Made by a program: the position numbers and the translations under genes
Shown here: positions 33,903 through 45,288 of the stretch, piece by piece
Position numbering within the stretch: position 1 is the stretch's first letter
Layout: every line of letters starts with the position of its first letter
The notes under the pieces: generated by a model
Told to the model about the DNA's origin: nothing
What the model saw: only the letters and a program-made list of their open reading frames with translations
Databases searched by the model: none
Assembly (NCBI RefSeq): GCF_024623785.1
Contig: NZ_JANKBZ010000016.1
Location: 62,001 to 126,000, forward strand
Source of the DNA: Archangium lipolyticum
GTDB lineage: Bacteria; Myxococcota; Myxococcia; Myxococcales; Myxococcaceae
Length of the DNA: 64,000 bases
Reading direction: 5' to 3'

Positions 33903-35696
33903 CTACCAGGTGGTGTCGGGCACCGGCGCCGACAGCACTTGACGCTTCTCGCTCACCACCCCCAGCTTCACCCCCAGCTGGTACAGCGCTCGCGTCTGCT
34001 CCAACACCGGCTCCCACGGCGCCGTCACCTTCACTCCCGTCCCCTCGTCGTCGCTGCTCTCCTCCTTCTGCTGGCCCAGCAGCTCCGACAGCACCTCCGC
34101 CGGGCTCTTCTTTCGCGGGAACGTCTCCACCTTCACCCCACCCTCCAGCTTCGCCGCTTCCTTCGCCAGCTTCAGCGCCACCGCGTACCCACCCAGCTCG
34201 TCCACCAGCCCCCTCTCCTTCGCGTCCTCCCCCGTCCACACCCGCCCCTTCGCCACCTCGCGCAGCTTCTCCACCGGCATCTTCCTCCCCTCCGCCGCCT
34301 TCGCCGTGAAGTCCTCGTACACACGGTCCAGGAACGCGTCGTTCTTCGCCAGCTGCTCCGGCGTGAAGTCCAGATCCGTGCTGTACATCGTCGCGTTCTT
34401 CCCCACCCCCAACGGCTCCCAGTTCACCCCCAGCTTCTCCCACAGGTCCGCCGTCACCATCTTCCCCCCGAACACCCCGATGCTCCCCGTCAGCGTCCCC
34501 GGCTGCGCGACAATCTTGTCCGCGTCCATCGACACGAAATACCCACCGCTCGCCGCGTACGTCCCCATCGTCACGATCACCGGCTTGCCCTTCTCCCTCG
34601 CCCTCTGCACCTCCCGCCTCACCGTGTCGCTCGCCACGTAGCTCCCTCCCGGGCTGTCCACCCGGAAGATGATCGCCTTCACCTTGTCGTCCTCCGCCGC
34701 CTTCCGGAACGCCGCCGCCACCGACTCGCTCCCCATCGTCACCTCTCCCGACATGGGGTTCGTCGAGCTCTTGCCCCGCGCAATCCCTCCCGCCCCGTAG
34801 ATGAGCGCCACCGTCGGCCCCGTCGTGTTCGGCCTCCCCGCCCTCTCCAGGTACTTCTCCAGGTACAGCAGCCGCGCCTCCTTCCCCGCCTCCTCCTTCA
34901 CCTTCGCGTACACCTCGTCGCGGTACATCAGCCCGTCCACCAGCTTCGCCTCCACCGCCGCCTTCCCCAACAGCGGCGCCGCGTCGATCGCCGCCTTCAC
35001 CTGCTCCTCGCTCAGCTTCCGGTCCTCCGCCACCCCCTTCACCATCTGCCCGAACATGCTCGTCAGGAACCGCTCCGTCGCCTCACGGTGCTCCGGCGTG
35101 TACGTCTGCTCCGTGTACGTGTTCACCGCGTTCTTGTACTCGTAGCGCTGTCCAATCCTCGGCTTCACCCCCAGCTTCGCGAACGCCTCGCGCGCGAACG
35201 GCGTCTCGATGGCCGCCCCCACCACCGACACGTCCCCCGAGGGCTGGAGGTAGATTTCGTCGAACGCCGACGCCAGGTAGTACGCCCCCGTCCCGCTCCC
35301 TCCCTCACCGAAGGTGTCCGCGTACGCCACCGCCTTCTTCCCCTTCGCCCGGAACGCCTTCACCGCGTCCCTCAGCTCCTGCACCACCGCCGTGCTCCCC
35401 GGGGTGCCGTTGAGCCGCACCACCAGCGCCTTCACCCGCTCGTCACCCCCCGCCTTCTCCAGCGCGTCCACCACGTCCCGCACCGTCATCCGCTCCTGCC
35501 CGAACGCGCTCGCCAGCGAGTCCTCCGGCAGGTACTCCACCAGCGGCTCGTCCAGCTCCAGCTCCAACACCATCGGGCCCGACGGCACCCCCGGCTTGCT
35601 CGCCGCCCCCAGGATGGCGAGCCCCACCACGGCTCCAAAGAAGAGAAGGCTCAGCGCGCCCACTGCCGCGAGCGAACCGATGATGAAGCGTTTCAT
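33903..35696 (-). CDS. sppA: Signal peptide peptidase SppA, long form
   Basis: 597 residues from the ATG at 35696 (CAGGAG upstream). A single N-terminal membrane helix (RFIIGSLAAVGALSLLFFG) precedes two tandem ClpP-like domains. The N-terminal half has the general-base Lys in YEYKNAVN; the C-terminal half has RVDSPGG and the nucleophile Ser in TMGTYAASGGYF, as in the 67-kDa E. coli type. It degrades cleaved signal peptides in the membrane. The last 60 residues are a charged tail with an SSDDEG stretch. Monocistronic. Confidence 0.95.
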   Translation of the reverse strand: MKRFIIGSLAAVGALSLLFFGAVVGLAILGAASKPGVPSGPMVLELELDEPLVEYLPEDSLASAFGQERMTVRDVVDALEKAGGDERVKALVVRLNGTPGSTAVVQELRDAVKAFRAKGKKAVAYADTFGEGGSGTGAYYLASAFDEIYLQPSGDVSVVGAAIETPFAREAFAKLGVKPRIGQRYEYKNAVNTYTEQTYTPEHREATERFLTSMFGQMVKGVAEDRKLSEEQVKAAIDAAPLLGKAAVEAKLVDGLMYRDEVYAKVKEEAGKEARLLYLEKYLERAGRPNTTGPTVALIYGAGGIARGKSSTNPMSGEVTMGSESVAAAFRKAAEDDKVKAIIFRVDSPGGSYVASDTVRREVQRAREKGKPVIVTMGTYAASGGYFVSMDADKIVAQPGTLTGSIGVFGGKMVTADLWEKLGVNWEPLGVGKNATMYSTDLDFTPEQLAKNDAFLDRVYEDFTAKAAEGRKMPVEKLREVAKGRVWTGEDAKERGLVDELGGYAVALKLAKEAAKLEGGVKVETFPRKKSPAEVLSELLGQQKEESSDDEGTGVKVTAPWEPVLEQTRALYQLGVKLGVVSEKRQVLSAPVPDTTW

Positions 35697-35977
35697 GCGC
35701 GAGGCTCCTGATACCTGCGTGTATGCGGAAGGCTTACTACCACCTGTCTCCCAACACGAACCCCGCGTCTTTATTCGCCCCCGCCCTCCATGCAGGCGGG
35801 CATCTCCGCCACCCTCCCCAGGAGCGCAACTGTCCACCCGTGGATGGGCTGTCCGACTAAACCCGTCTTCCTGGAAACGTCCGAAGGCCGTGGAATGAAG
35901 TGAGGGGTCTCCTCGCGTTGTGGGGATGCCTATTTCTTCCCGAGGAGACGACACGCATCCCCCCGAGGGGCCCGCTC

Positions 35978-36865
35978 ATGGACGACATCCTCTCACTCGC
36001 AGTGCAGACGCCTTCTCCGGTTCCCTTCGCCGAGCCCGTCCCGGTCCGCGTCCACACCGTCCAGGGCGCCGAGGACGTCTCGCTCCGCGTATACGACGCG
36101 GGCGACTTCTACGGGCCTCCCCTCCTCTTCATCCACGGCTTCTCCCAGTGCCACCTGGCCTGGCACCGGCAGTTCCAGAGCGCTCTCGGCCTGGGCTTCC
36201 GTCTGGTCGCCGTGGACCTGCGCGGCCATGGCCACTCGGACAAGCCCCGCGGCGTCTATGGCGACGGGCGGCTGTGGGCCGATGACCTCCAGGCCGTCAT
36301 CTCCGGGCTCGGCCTGGAGCGGCCCCTGCTCGTCGCCTGGTCCTACGGTGGCATCGTCGTCTCCGACTACCTGCGCCACTACGGCCAGGAGGGCATTTCC
36401 GGCATCAACTTCGTCTCCTCCATGGTGAAGAGCGGCTCCGAGGAGGCCTTCGGGTTGCTCGCCCCCGAGATGCTCGGGCTCATCCCCGGGCTCTTCGCCC
36501 AGGACGAGGCCACCAGCCACCCCACCCTCGAGCGCTTCGTCTCGCTGCTCCACCACCTGCCCGTGCCGCAGGAGACCCGGAACACCGTGCTCGCCTACAC
36601 CCGGCACGTGCCCCCGCATGTGCGCGAGGCGCTCGGCTCGCGCGTGGTGGACAATGACGACGTGCTGCACCGCCTCACCCTCCCCGTGCTCGTCTCGCAT
36701 GGGCTGGAGGACCGCGTCGTGCGCCCCGAGTCCGGCCGCCACATCGCCTCCGTCGTGCCCGGCGCCCAGGTGTCGCTCTACTCCGGCATCGGCCACTCGC
36801 CCTTCTGGGAGGACGCACGCAGGTTCAACCGCGAGCTGGCCGCCTTCGCCGCCCGGTGCTGGTAG
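35978..36865 (+). CDS. Alpha/beta hydrolase
   Basis: 295 residues from the ATG at 35978 (CCGAGGGG upstream). Core motifs: LFIHGFSQCHLAWHRQFQ, VDLRGHGHSDKP, nucleophile elbow AWSYGGIVVSDYL (Ser), acid in VSHGLEDRVVRPE, His in YSGIGHSPFWED. A cytosolic esterase or haloperoxidase-like hydrolase; substrate unknown. It ends ten bases before the convergent Imm11-like gene. Confidence 0.92.
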   Translation: MDDILSLAVQTPSPVPFAEPVPVRVHTVQGAEDVSLRVYDAGDFYGPPLLFIHGFSQCHLAWHRQFQSALGLGFRLVAVDLRGHGHSDKPRGVYGDGRLWADDLQAVISGLGLERPLLVAWSYGGIVVSDYLRHYGQEGISGINFVSSMVKSGSEEAFGLLAPEMLGLIPGLFAQDEATSHPTLERFVSLLHHLPVPQETRNTVLAYTRHVPPHVREALGSRVVDNDDVLHRLTLPVLVSHGLEDRVVRPESGRHIASVVPGAQVSLYSGIGHSPFWEDARRFNRELAAFAARCW

Positions 36866-36874
36866 GCCCGCGCT

Positions 36875-37438
36875 TCACACCTCGGTGAACTTCGTGCCCG
36901 TGAGGCCCTCGCGCTCCAGGGCCTCCTTGAGGTCCTCGGAGACGATGAGGGCCACCGTCCAACCCCAGGGGCGGAAGATGCGTGCATCCCCTACCTTCGC
37001 GGGGTCGATGCGCATGCCCGAGACGACCCGGTACTGACCCACCTTCTCCGGTTGGCCATCTTCGGGTTTCCAGTAGCGCACCTCCCTGCATCGGGCGTCA
37101 TCGATGCAGCGGATGATTCTCAGGGGATTGAGGATGAACCAGGCTCCAGGATGGCCCTCCACCTGAACGGGGAGGAATTGGACTTCCTGGACGCCCAGAC
37201 GTTCGAAGAGCTGAACGACGCGGCCGTGGACCACGGGGATGGAGAACGCGGCCATGGTGAAGTCCAGCTCCCGCCCATCGGGTTTCACGGGGAAGCGGGT
37301 CATTCCCCAGGGCTCGATTCGTCTGCCTTCGTCGAACTGCCAGGGGTCGATTTCATCCCCGCGCTCGTCGATGGGGCTCCTCAAGTGCCAGCGATCGTGG
37401 GAACGCCTGTCGTCATCCAGGTCGAAAAATCGGCCCAT
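36875..37438 (-). CDS. Imm11-like immunity protein, copy B
   Basis: 187 residues. It matches the Imm11/DUF1629-type pattern as I know it: WHLRSPIDERG, PWQFDEGRRI, MAAFSIPVVHGRVVQLFE, VQFLPVQVEGHPGAWFILNP and the ending EDLKEALEREGLTGTKFTEV. Soluble, cytosolic. It lies 12 bases downstream of the AHH-toxin gene. About two-thirds of residues match copy A at 38824; the last 65 bases of the two genes are identical (36871-36935 and 38819-38883). Expected to neutralise a toxin delivered by kin cells. Confidence 0.82.
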   Translation of the reverse strand: MGRFFDLDDDRRSHDRWHLRSPIDERGDEIDPWQFDEGRRIEPWGMTRFPVKPDGRELDFTMAAFSIPVVHGRVVQLFERLGVQEVQFLPVQVEGHPGAWFILNPLRIIRCIDDARCREVRYWKPEDGQPEKVGQYRVVSGMRIDPAKVGDARIFRPWGWTVALIVSEDLKEALEREGLTGTKFTEV

Positions 37439-37450
37439 GCGCTCTTGTTC

Positions 37451-38764
37451 CTATCCATCCACCCTTCTGGTTGCCAGACGGTGGAGGTGTGAACCTGGAG
37501 TGCATACCTCATCCGCCAGCTCTCTCAAGGACTCAACCAGCAGGCCACGACACTGCGGTTGGGAACGGCATTGTGCGACCGCACTCCTGAGCCTGCGGTA
37601 CACTTCCATGTGGTACTCCTCTGGATGCGGGCCTTTGTGTCCCTTGAGGTAGACGAGGTTTTCCGCTGCATCCAGGCTCATCCCCGCCTTCGCGAAGATT
37701 GTCTCGACCTGCGGCGTCCACGGGCCGCCGTTCAGCGGCGAGCTGTCGTTCTTGTTGGTGGCGAGGTGGTGCCACTGGTAGCCGTCCTGCTTCTGGGAGC
37801 CATCGGTGCAGGCGCTGCCCGCCGCGCCGGCCCTGGCCGCAGCCGTACCCGCCGCTACTCCGGTGACGAGGACGGTGCCGTCGGCCACCATCCGCACCTC
37901 CGATGCGCCCACCAGTGTCGCGCCTCCCTCCAGGGCGAACCGGGGCGGCAGCAGCGAGCCCAGGCCGCCCTTGGGCACCTGCGGCAGCCCCTTGGCCACT
38001 CCCGCGCTCGCCACCAGCATCAGCACCCGCAGCGCCGTGCCTCCCAGGGCCCTGCCGAAGTGTTCCGCCGCCGCTTCGAGCTCTCCCACCGTCCGGGCGG
38101 CTTGCGTCTCCTGGTACAGCCGCACGCAGGCCCGTGCGAGTTGGGTGAGCTCCAGCACGCCCACCGTCAGCGCCAGCACCACCGTCAGCGTCGCCGCGAA
38201 GGCCTTGGTGAAGAGTGGCTCGGGTGCCAGCCACGCCGCGAAGTACACCAGCACCGAGAGGGCCACGCTGGCCAGGAAGACGGGCGAGCGGAACAGCTCC
38301 GCGGCCGCCTCGCGCACGCCCTCGCCCATGTAGCGGGGAGAGAGCTTCAGGGCCAGGAAGAGGGGGCTGTTCTCGACAGACTCTGGCAGGGGCAGCAGGG
38401 GCGGGCCGTACCTGGACAGGTACTCCTCCCTCAAGCGCAGCTCCCACTGTGGGTCTGGATTCGTCCCGGTTGAGGCCAGGACGAGCCGCGGCCGGGACTT
38501 CTCCTTCGCGGGCAGGGCGTCGTACAGCGCCGCGAGCACTGCTCTCGCCTCCTGCACGTGCAGCCGCTCCAGGGCAGGGTCGGGAGGTACCGGCTCGAAG
38601 GAGAGCCGCAACCTGCCTCCGGGCAGCTCGCTCGTTCTCACCACCCTGGGCTGCGCCCCCGGGCGTACGCCGCCCGGGGCTTCATCCGGTGTCGTGGCGC
38701 ACGAGAGGGGCAGAAGGAGCAACAGGGCCACGGCGATGTGTGGCAACGCGAGGGGAGTCCTCAT
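37451..38764 (-). CDS. SitA-like lipoprotein toxin with C-terminal AHH nuclease domain
   Basis: 437 residues from the ATG at 38764, which begins a lipoprotein signal (LLLLLPLSCATTP). A middle region has two hydrophobic segments near residues 170-210 and a helical stretch. The C-terminal part (about 325-437) has YQWHHLATNKND, NGGPWTPQVETIFAKAGMSL, NLVYLKGHKGPHPEEYH, the pattern of AHH-type nuclease toxins (HH plus GHKGPH). Known SitA proteins of myxobacteria are lipoproteins passed between cells by TraA-dependent outer-membrane exchange, with the nuclease end killing non-immune siblings. Flanked by two Imm11-like genes. Confidence 0.85.
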   Translation of the reverse strand: MRTPLALPHIAVALLLLLPLSCATTPDEAPGGVRPGAQPRVVRTSELPGGRLRLSFEPVPPDPALERLHVQEARAVLAALYDALPAKEKSRPRLVLASTGTNPDPQWELRLREEYLSRYGPPLLPLPESVENSPLFLALKLSPRYMGEGVREAAAELFRSPVFLASVALSVLVYFAAWLAPEPLFTKAFAATLTVVLALTVGVLELTQLARACVRLYQETQAARTVGELEAAAEHFGRALGGTALRVLMLVASAGVAKGLPQVPKGGLGSLLPPRFALEGGATLVGASEVRMVADGTVLVTGVAAGTAAARAGAAGSACTDGSQKQDGYQWHHLATNKNDSSPLNGGPWTPQVETIFAKAGMSLDAAENLVYLKGHKGPHPEEYHMEVYRRLRSAVAQCRSQPQCRGLLVESLRELADEVCTPGSHLHRLATRRVDG

Positions 38765-38823
38765 GGCGCGACAGCTTGCTCGACCTGACGTGTGATGCGG
38801 AGCCAGATTCGAGAGGCGGCGCT

Positions 38824-39387
38824 TCACACCTCGGTGAACTTCGTGCCCGTGAGGCCCTCGCGCTCCAGGGCCTCCTTGAGGTCTTCCGAGATGATGAGGG
38901 CGAGCGACCAGCCCCAGGTGCGGAAGATGCGGGCTCCTTCGACTTTCGCCGGGTCGATGCGCAGTCCCGTGACGGAGCGATACCTTCCCACCTTCTCCGG
39001 TTGACCATCCTCTGGCTGCCAGTGCCGCACTTCCTCGCATCGGGCGTCATCGATGCAGCGGAGGGTCCGCAGGGTATTGAGGATGAACCAGGGTCCAGGA
39101 TGGCCCTCCACCTGGACGGGGAGGAACTGGACTTCCTGGACGCCCAGATGTTCGAAGAGTTGGACGAAGCGACCGTGAACCACGGGGATGCTGAAGGCGG
39201 CCCAGCTGAAGTCCAGTGGGTGTCCCGGTACATCGAGCGGGAATCGATGCCTCCCTTCCCACTCCAGAGGCCTGCCCTTGAAGAACTGCCAGGGATTCAG
39301 CTCCAGCCCCCGTTCGTCGATGGGGCTGCCGAGATGCCATCTCCCCGGATGACGCCTGTCGTCCCGTAGTTCGTAGTACTTGGACAT
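38824..39387 (-). CDS. Imm11-like immunity protein, copy A
   Basis: 187 residues, same family as copy B (WHLGSPIDERG, AAFSIPVVHGRFVQLFE, VQFLPVQVEGHPGPWFILN, EALEREGLTGTKFTEV). The two differ mainly in the first 70 residues and in scattered surface positions. It is upstream of the AHH toxin gene by 59 bases and downstream of the 165-residue protein gene by 16 bases, so it belongs to the same operon. Confidence 0.82.
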   Translation of the reverse strand: MSKYYELRDDRRHPGRWHLGSPIDERGLELNPWQFFKGRPLEWEGRHRFPLDVPGHPLDFSWAAFSIPVVHGRFVQLFEHLGVQEVQFLPVQVEGHPGPWFILNTLRTLRCIDDARCEEVRHWQPEDGQPEKVGRYRSVTGLRIDPAKVEGARIFRTWGWSLALIISEDLKEALEREGLTGTKFTEV

Positions 39388-39403
39388 GGTCTTCGTTCCG
39401 GTA

Positions 39404-39901
39404 TCAGTGCCGGGATTTCGTTATCGTGACCCGTTTCCCTCCGACCAGCCGTTTGATGGGTTGATTGGCTGCTTCCAGGGTTCGCGCGAAGCGGTCCGTT
39501 TCTCGCCCCACCAATCTCTCCAGACGACGGGTGAACTTCGGACCAAAGAGGTCGGGGAGCGTCTGGGAAAATCCCAGCCAGCCGTCCTGCCCACCTTCCC
39601 ACCTCAAATCGTCGGCATGGGAAGCAAGTTCGATGCGGATGGCCTGCAAGGCGTTCTGGAGCGCCTGCATGGAATCGATGCCCCAGGCCTGGCGGACCTT
39701 CTGTTCGCCGACTCCCAGCAGGATGAAGGGACAGAAGTAGTCGTTCGTCGCGCGGTCCTTCCTCGGCTTCCCAACCCGGATGCGCGCGAGAGAATCACCC
39801 TGCCCGACGATCGTGAGCGACCGCTCGGCAATGACGGTCCCCAACGGGCGGGACTGGGCGTCCTTCTTCTTCGTGACGGGTCTTTTCGCTCTTGTGGCCA
39901 T
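39404..39901 (-). CDS. Soluble protein, DUF6968-like (uncertain)
   Basis: 165 residues. A Lys/Arg-rich start precedes IAERSLTIVGQGDSLARIRV, then GKPRKDRATNDYFCPFILLG and WGIDSMQALQNALQAIRIEL. This order resembles a small family I know as DUF6968, but I am not certain. No signal or membrane segment. It lies 12 bases after the disrupted lipoprotein gene and 16 before Imm11 copy A. Possibly a third immunity or accessory gene. Confidence 0.65.
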   Translation of the reverse strand: MATRAKRPVTKKKDAQSRPLGTVIAERSLTIVGQGDSLARIRVGKPRKDRATNDYFCPFILLGVGEQKVRQAWGIDSMQALQNALQAIRIELASHADDLRWEGGQDGWLGFSQTLPDLFGPKFTRRLERLVGRETDRFARTLEAANQPIKRLVGGKRVTITKSRH

Positions 39902-39913
39902 GGAGTCGTGGAC

Positions 39914-40289
39914 TCACTTCTTGCCATAGTACAAGAAGCACCAGCCCCGGCATGCGGTCTCGCTCACGAGTTCCAAGCCCCAGCAGCCTGCCTTGAGTCT
40001 GGGATCGCGGATCGACCGACAGAAGCTTCGCAGAACTTCACCACCCGCCGCACAGGCGTCGAGGCATCGGGTCAGGTTGGGAGGTGGGCCTGCCTGGTCT
40101 TCTGGAGGCTGGTCCGTTCGAGGCTGCGGGATTGTTGTTGCAGTCGTCATCCCAAGGCGAGCTTTGAAAGCCCGCCCCACGCAGGTTCATGCTCGGAGCG
40201 CATCCGGTAAAGGCCAGGACCGCTGTCAATGCCGCTCCTACCCGGCTACGCCACGCGCTCCTGCCCTGGGTAGATCGTGCTTGTCGCAT
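39914..40289 (-). pseudogene. Cys-rich lipoprotein, apparently frameshifted
   Basis: The frame from the ATG at 40289 gives a signal with lipobox (AVLAFTGCAPS) and the start SMNLRGAGFQSSPWDDDC, then becomes low-quality sequence and stops at 40038. A second frame, shifted by one, carries the rest: PNLTRCLDACAAGGEVLR, CRSIRDPRLKAGCWGLEL and CRGWCFLYYGKK, ending at 39914. Joined, they make about 125 residues with seven or so Cys. The switch must lie at about 40075-40150. Either a real disruption, a sequencing error or two overlapping genes. First gene of the toxin operon. Confidence 0.6.
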
Positions 40290-40379
40290 GTGCCACCAGG
40301 GGCGGCGGGGGGACTGCCGGGATGAGCCTTGTAGCGGGAGACCGTACGTGCTCCAGGGTTGGAACCCGAGGCGGGATAT

Positions 40380-40415
40380 ACCCTCACCCTGGCCCTCTCC
40401 CAGAGGGAGAGGGGA
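40380..40415 (+). repeat. Palindromic repeat, copy 7
   Basis: ACCCTCACCCTGG followed by the CCCTCTCCC-AGA-GGGAGAGGG hairpin in the 278-base gap between the divergent toxin operon and the fused M16 gene. The left flank GGAACCCGAGG resembles the longer unit seen at copies 1, 8 and 9. Confidence 0.9.
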
Positions 40416-40567
40416 CCTGCACGACTCCGCCTGCGTGCTCCCTCGTTTCCCCTCGTCCCCAGCCGCTCCCTCCCTTTTCTTCTTTTGGGAACATGGACGC
40501 GGCATGCCCGGTTGGTAGCTTCCGCACGCTGTCCCGGAACTCCCTCGCGAAAGCAGGCTTTCCCCGC

Positions 40568-43387
<2,820 letters not shown>

Positions 43388-43392
43388 TCACT

Positions 43393-43428
43393 TCCCCTCT
43401 CCCTCCGGGAGAGGGTCGGGGTGAGGGT
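43393..43428 (-). repeat. Palindromic repeat, copy 8
   Basis: Reverse orientation, six bases past the M16 stop. With its right flank (to about 43460, CCCTCGGGTTGCCAC) it matches copy 9 over about 70 bases. Likely ends the M16 transcript. Confidence 0.9.
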
Positions 43429-43464
43429 CGTGCGGCCCTCGGGTTGCCACTGCCCTCACCCTTC

Positions 43465-44604
43465 TCACTTCGACTTGTTGGGATTGATCAAGTACTTCTT
43501 GCCGGTGGCGCGCTTGCTGTAGAGGGCGATCATGTCGAGCCGCAGCACCTCGGTCAGCGAGAGCTCCGCGGCGTAATGACTGGCGAAAGTGGTCTTCAGC
43601 TCGGCTGCCACCCGCTCCCGCAGCTTCTGCGCGGCCTGGGGTCCAATCTTCTCCAGGAACGGAATCAGCAGCCAGCCGCCCACCCCCCAGGCCATGCCGA
43701 AGTTGCCCGCGAGCTCGATCGGGCTCGGCTCGAGTTTGCCGTAGATGTAGACCTGCTTGTGGATGGATGAGCCGTAAGGACTGTAGGAGGTGGCGGTGCG
43801 GTTGGCCGCGGCTTCCATGCAGGTCAGGAGCTGCGCGGCGAGCCGCCCGCCACCGGTGGCGTCGAACGCGAGCGTGGCGCCGGTTTCCACCAGGGCCCTG
43901 GTCAGATCCTCCGTGAACGTGGGCGAGGTGCTGTCATACACATGGACCGCACCGAGGCCGCGCAGGAGCGCCACCTGCTCCGGGCTCCGGACGATGTTCA
44001 CCAGCCCGATGCCCTCCTTGAGGCAGATCTTGTGGAGCATCTGCCCGAGGTTGGAGGCGGCGGCCGTGTGCACCAGCGCCTTGTGACCCTCTCGACGCAT
44101 GGTCTCGACCATGCCCAGCGCCGTCAGCGGGTTGACGAAGCAAGAAGCGCCGTCGGCCGGAGTCGCGTCCGCCGGCAGGACCAGGCAATGGGACGCCTTG
44201 AGCAACCGGAATTGGGAGTACATGCCGCCCCCCAGCGCGGCCACGGTCTTGCCGAGCAGCTCCCGGGCATTGGCGCCCGCCTTGATCACCACGCCGGCGC
44301 CCTCGTTGCCCACGGGCAGGGACTTGTCCAGCCGCGGCGCCAGGGACTTCAGCAGCGGCTGCGGAATGGTCGCCGTGACCACGGGACTTTCCGCCGTTCC
44401 TCCGGCCCGGGCCGTGGACAGGTCGGCCGGGCCCAGCAGCAGGCCCAGGTCCGAGGGATTGATCGGCGAGGCTTCGACCCGGATGACGACCTCGTCGGGA
44501 CCCGGGTCCGGTATCGCGACCCGCGCCAGTGACAACTCCAGTTCGCCCTGGGAGCTCACCCGCGAGCGAAGCTCGAGCCCTTGTTCCTGATTCTGGGTGT
44601 TCAT
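43465..44604 (-). CDS. MDR-family oxidoreductase (quinone oxidoreductase-like)
   Basis: 379 residues. N-terminal GroES-like part (VVIRVEASPINPSDLGLLLG, LPVGNEGAGVVIKAG) is followed by a Rossmann part (ALVHTAAASNLGQMLHKICL, then LRGLGAVHVYDS). Zinc ligands are missing, so it is a zinc-free NADPH-dependent reductase. The insertion after LLLGPADLSTARAG is longer than in QOR. C-terminal part ends in ATGKKYLINPNKSK. Substrate unknown. Confidence 0.9.
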   Translation of the reverse strand: MNTQNQEQGLELRSRVSSQGELELSLARVAIPDPGPDEVVIRVEASPINPSDLGLLLGPADLSTARAGGTAESPVVTATIPQPLLKSLAPRLDKSLPVGNEGAGVVIKAGANARELLGKTVAALGGGMYSQFRLLKASHCLVLPADATPADGASCFVNPLTALGMVETMRREGHKALVHTAAASNLGQMLHKICLKEGIGLVNIVRSPEQVALLRGLGAVHVYDSTSPTFTEDLTRALVETGATLAFDATGGGRLAAQLLTCMEAAANRTATSYSPYGSSIHKQVYIYGKLEPSPIELAGNFGMAWGVGGWLLIPFLEKIGPQAAQKLRERVAAELKTTFASHYAAELSLTEVLRLDMIALYSKRATGKKYLINPNKSK

Positions 44605-44637
44605 GGCACGGCTTACTAAGAGCCCCTGTTTCGGGCC

Positions 44638-45285
44638 TCAATCCAAAATCGACGCCTTCGTCGCGATGGCGCAGGCGATGGGCACCCCACCCGCGGGCCG
44701 GAGCTCCGGGGTGACGTCCTGGAACCCGCTGGCCCTCAGCAGCGCGGCGAGCTCCACGGCCGTCTCCTGGGAGGTCCGCGCGTTGGCTCCACTCGAGCGG
44801 GGTTGCACCGCGAGCACGAGGCGTCCACCCGGCTCGAGGACGCGGTGGAGCTCCCGGGTGACGGCGAAGGGCTCGGGCCAGAACTGCGCGGAGTTGATGG
44901 AGAAGGCCTTGTCGAAGGAGCCATCCGGAAAGGCGAGTGAACAGGCCTCTCCGGCGTGCAGCTCGACCCTGCCGGCGCGGATGGCCTCGGCATTGCGGCG
45001 CCTGGCCTGCCGCAGCATGACCTCGGATCGGTCCACTCCGGCGACGAAGGCGGCGATGCGGCTGACGCGGTGGATGTCGACACCCGGGCCGAAGCCAATC
45101 TCCAGGATGCGCTCGCCAGGGCGCGGGTCCACCAACTCGAGCACCGACAGGCTGCGCCCGCGGTTCTTCCAGGCCATGAGCCGGCCGGCGATCGCGCCCA
45201 GCAGCCCCTCTGGCCTGCCGAAGTGGCGCATCCAGCCGGGCATCTTCGAGCCCGCGACGAGCCGTGGAGGGGAGCCCTGGTGCAC
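44638..45285 (-). CDS. SAM-dependent methyltransferase (class I)
   Basis: 215 residues. The SAM loop is LEIGFGPGVDIHRV near residue 62, followed by VAGVDRSEVML, the acidic DGSFDKAFSINSAQFWPEP and EPGGRLVLAVQP. A small-molecule methyltransferase; substrate unknown. It starts three bases after the end of the cysteine desulfurase gene, so the two are one transcript. Confidence 0.9.
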   Translation of the reverse strand: MHQGSPPRLVAGSKMPGWMRHFGRPEGLLGAIAGRLMAWKNRGRSLSVLELVDPRPGERILEIGFGPGVDIHRVSRIAAFVAGVDRSEVMLRQARRRNAEAIRAGRVELHAGEACSLAFPDGSFDKAFSINSAQFWPEPFAVTRELHRVLEPGGRLVLAVQPRSSGANARTSQETAVELAALLRASGFQDVTPELRPAGGVPIACAIATKASILD

Positions 45286-45288
45286 GTA

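Noticed and set aside
33939-35711. 590-codon plus-strand frame opposite sppA
   Set aside because: Arg/His/Leu-rich shadow; sppA motifs are on the minus strand.
40277-40567. Upstream extension of the fused M16 gene through repeat copy 7
   Set aside because: It would place repeat-encoded residues before the signal peptide. The Met at 40568 begins a normal signal.
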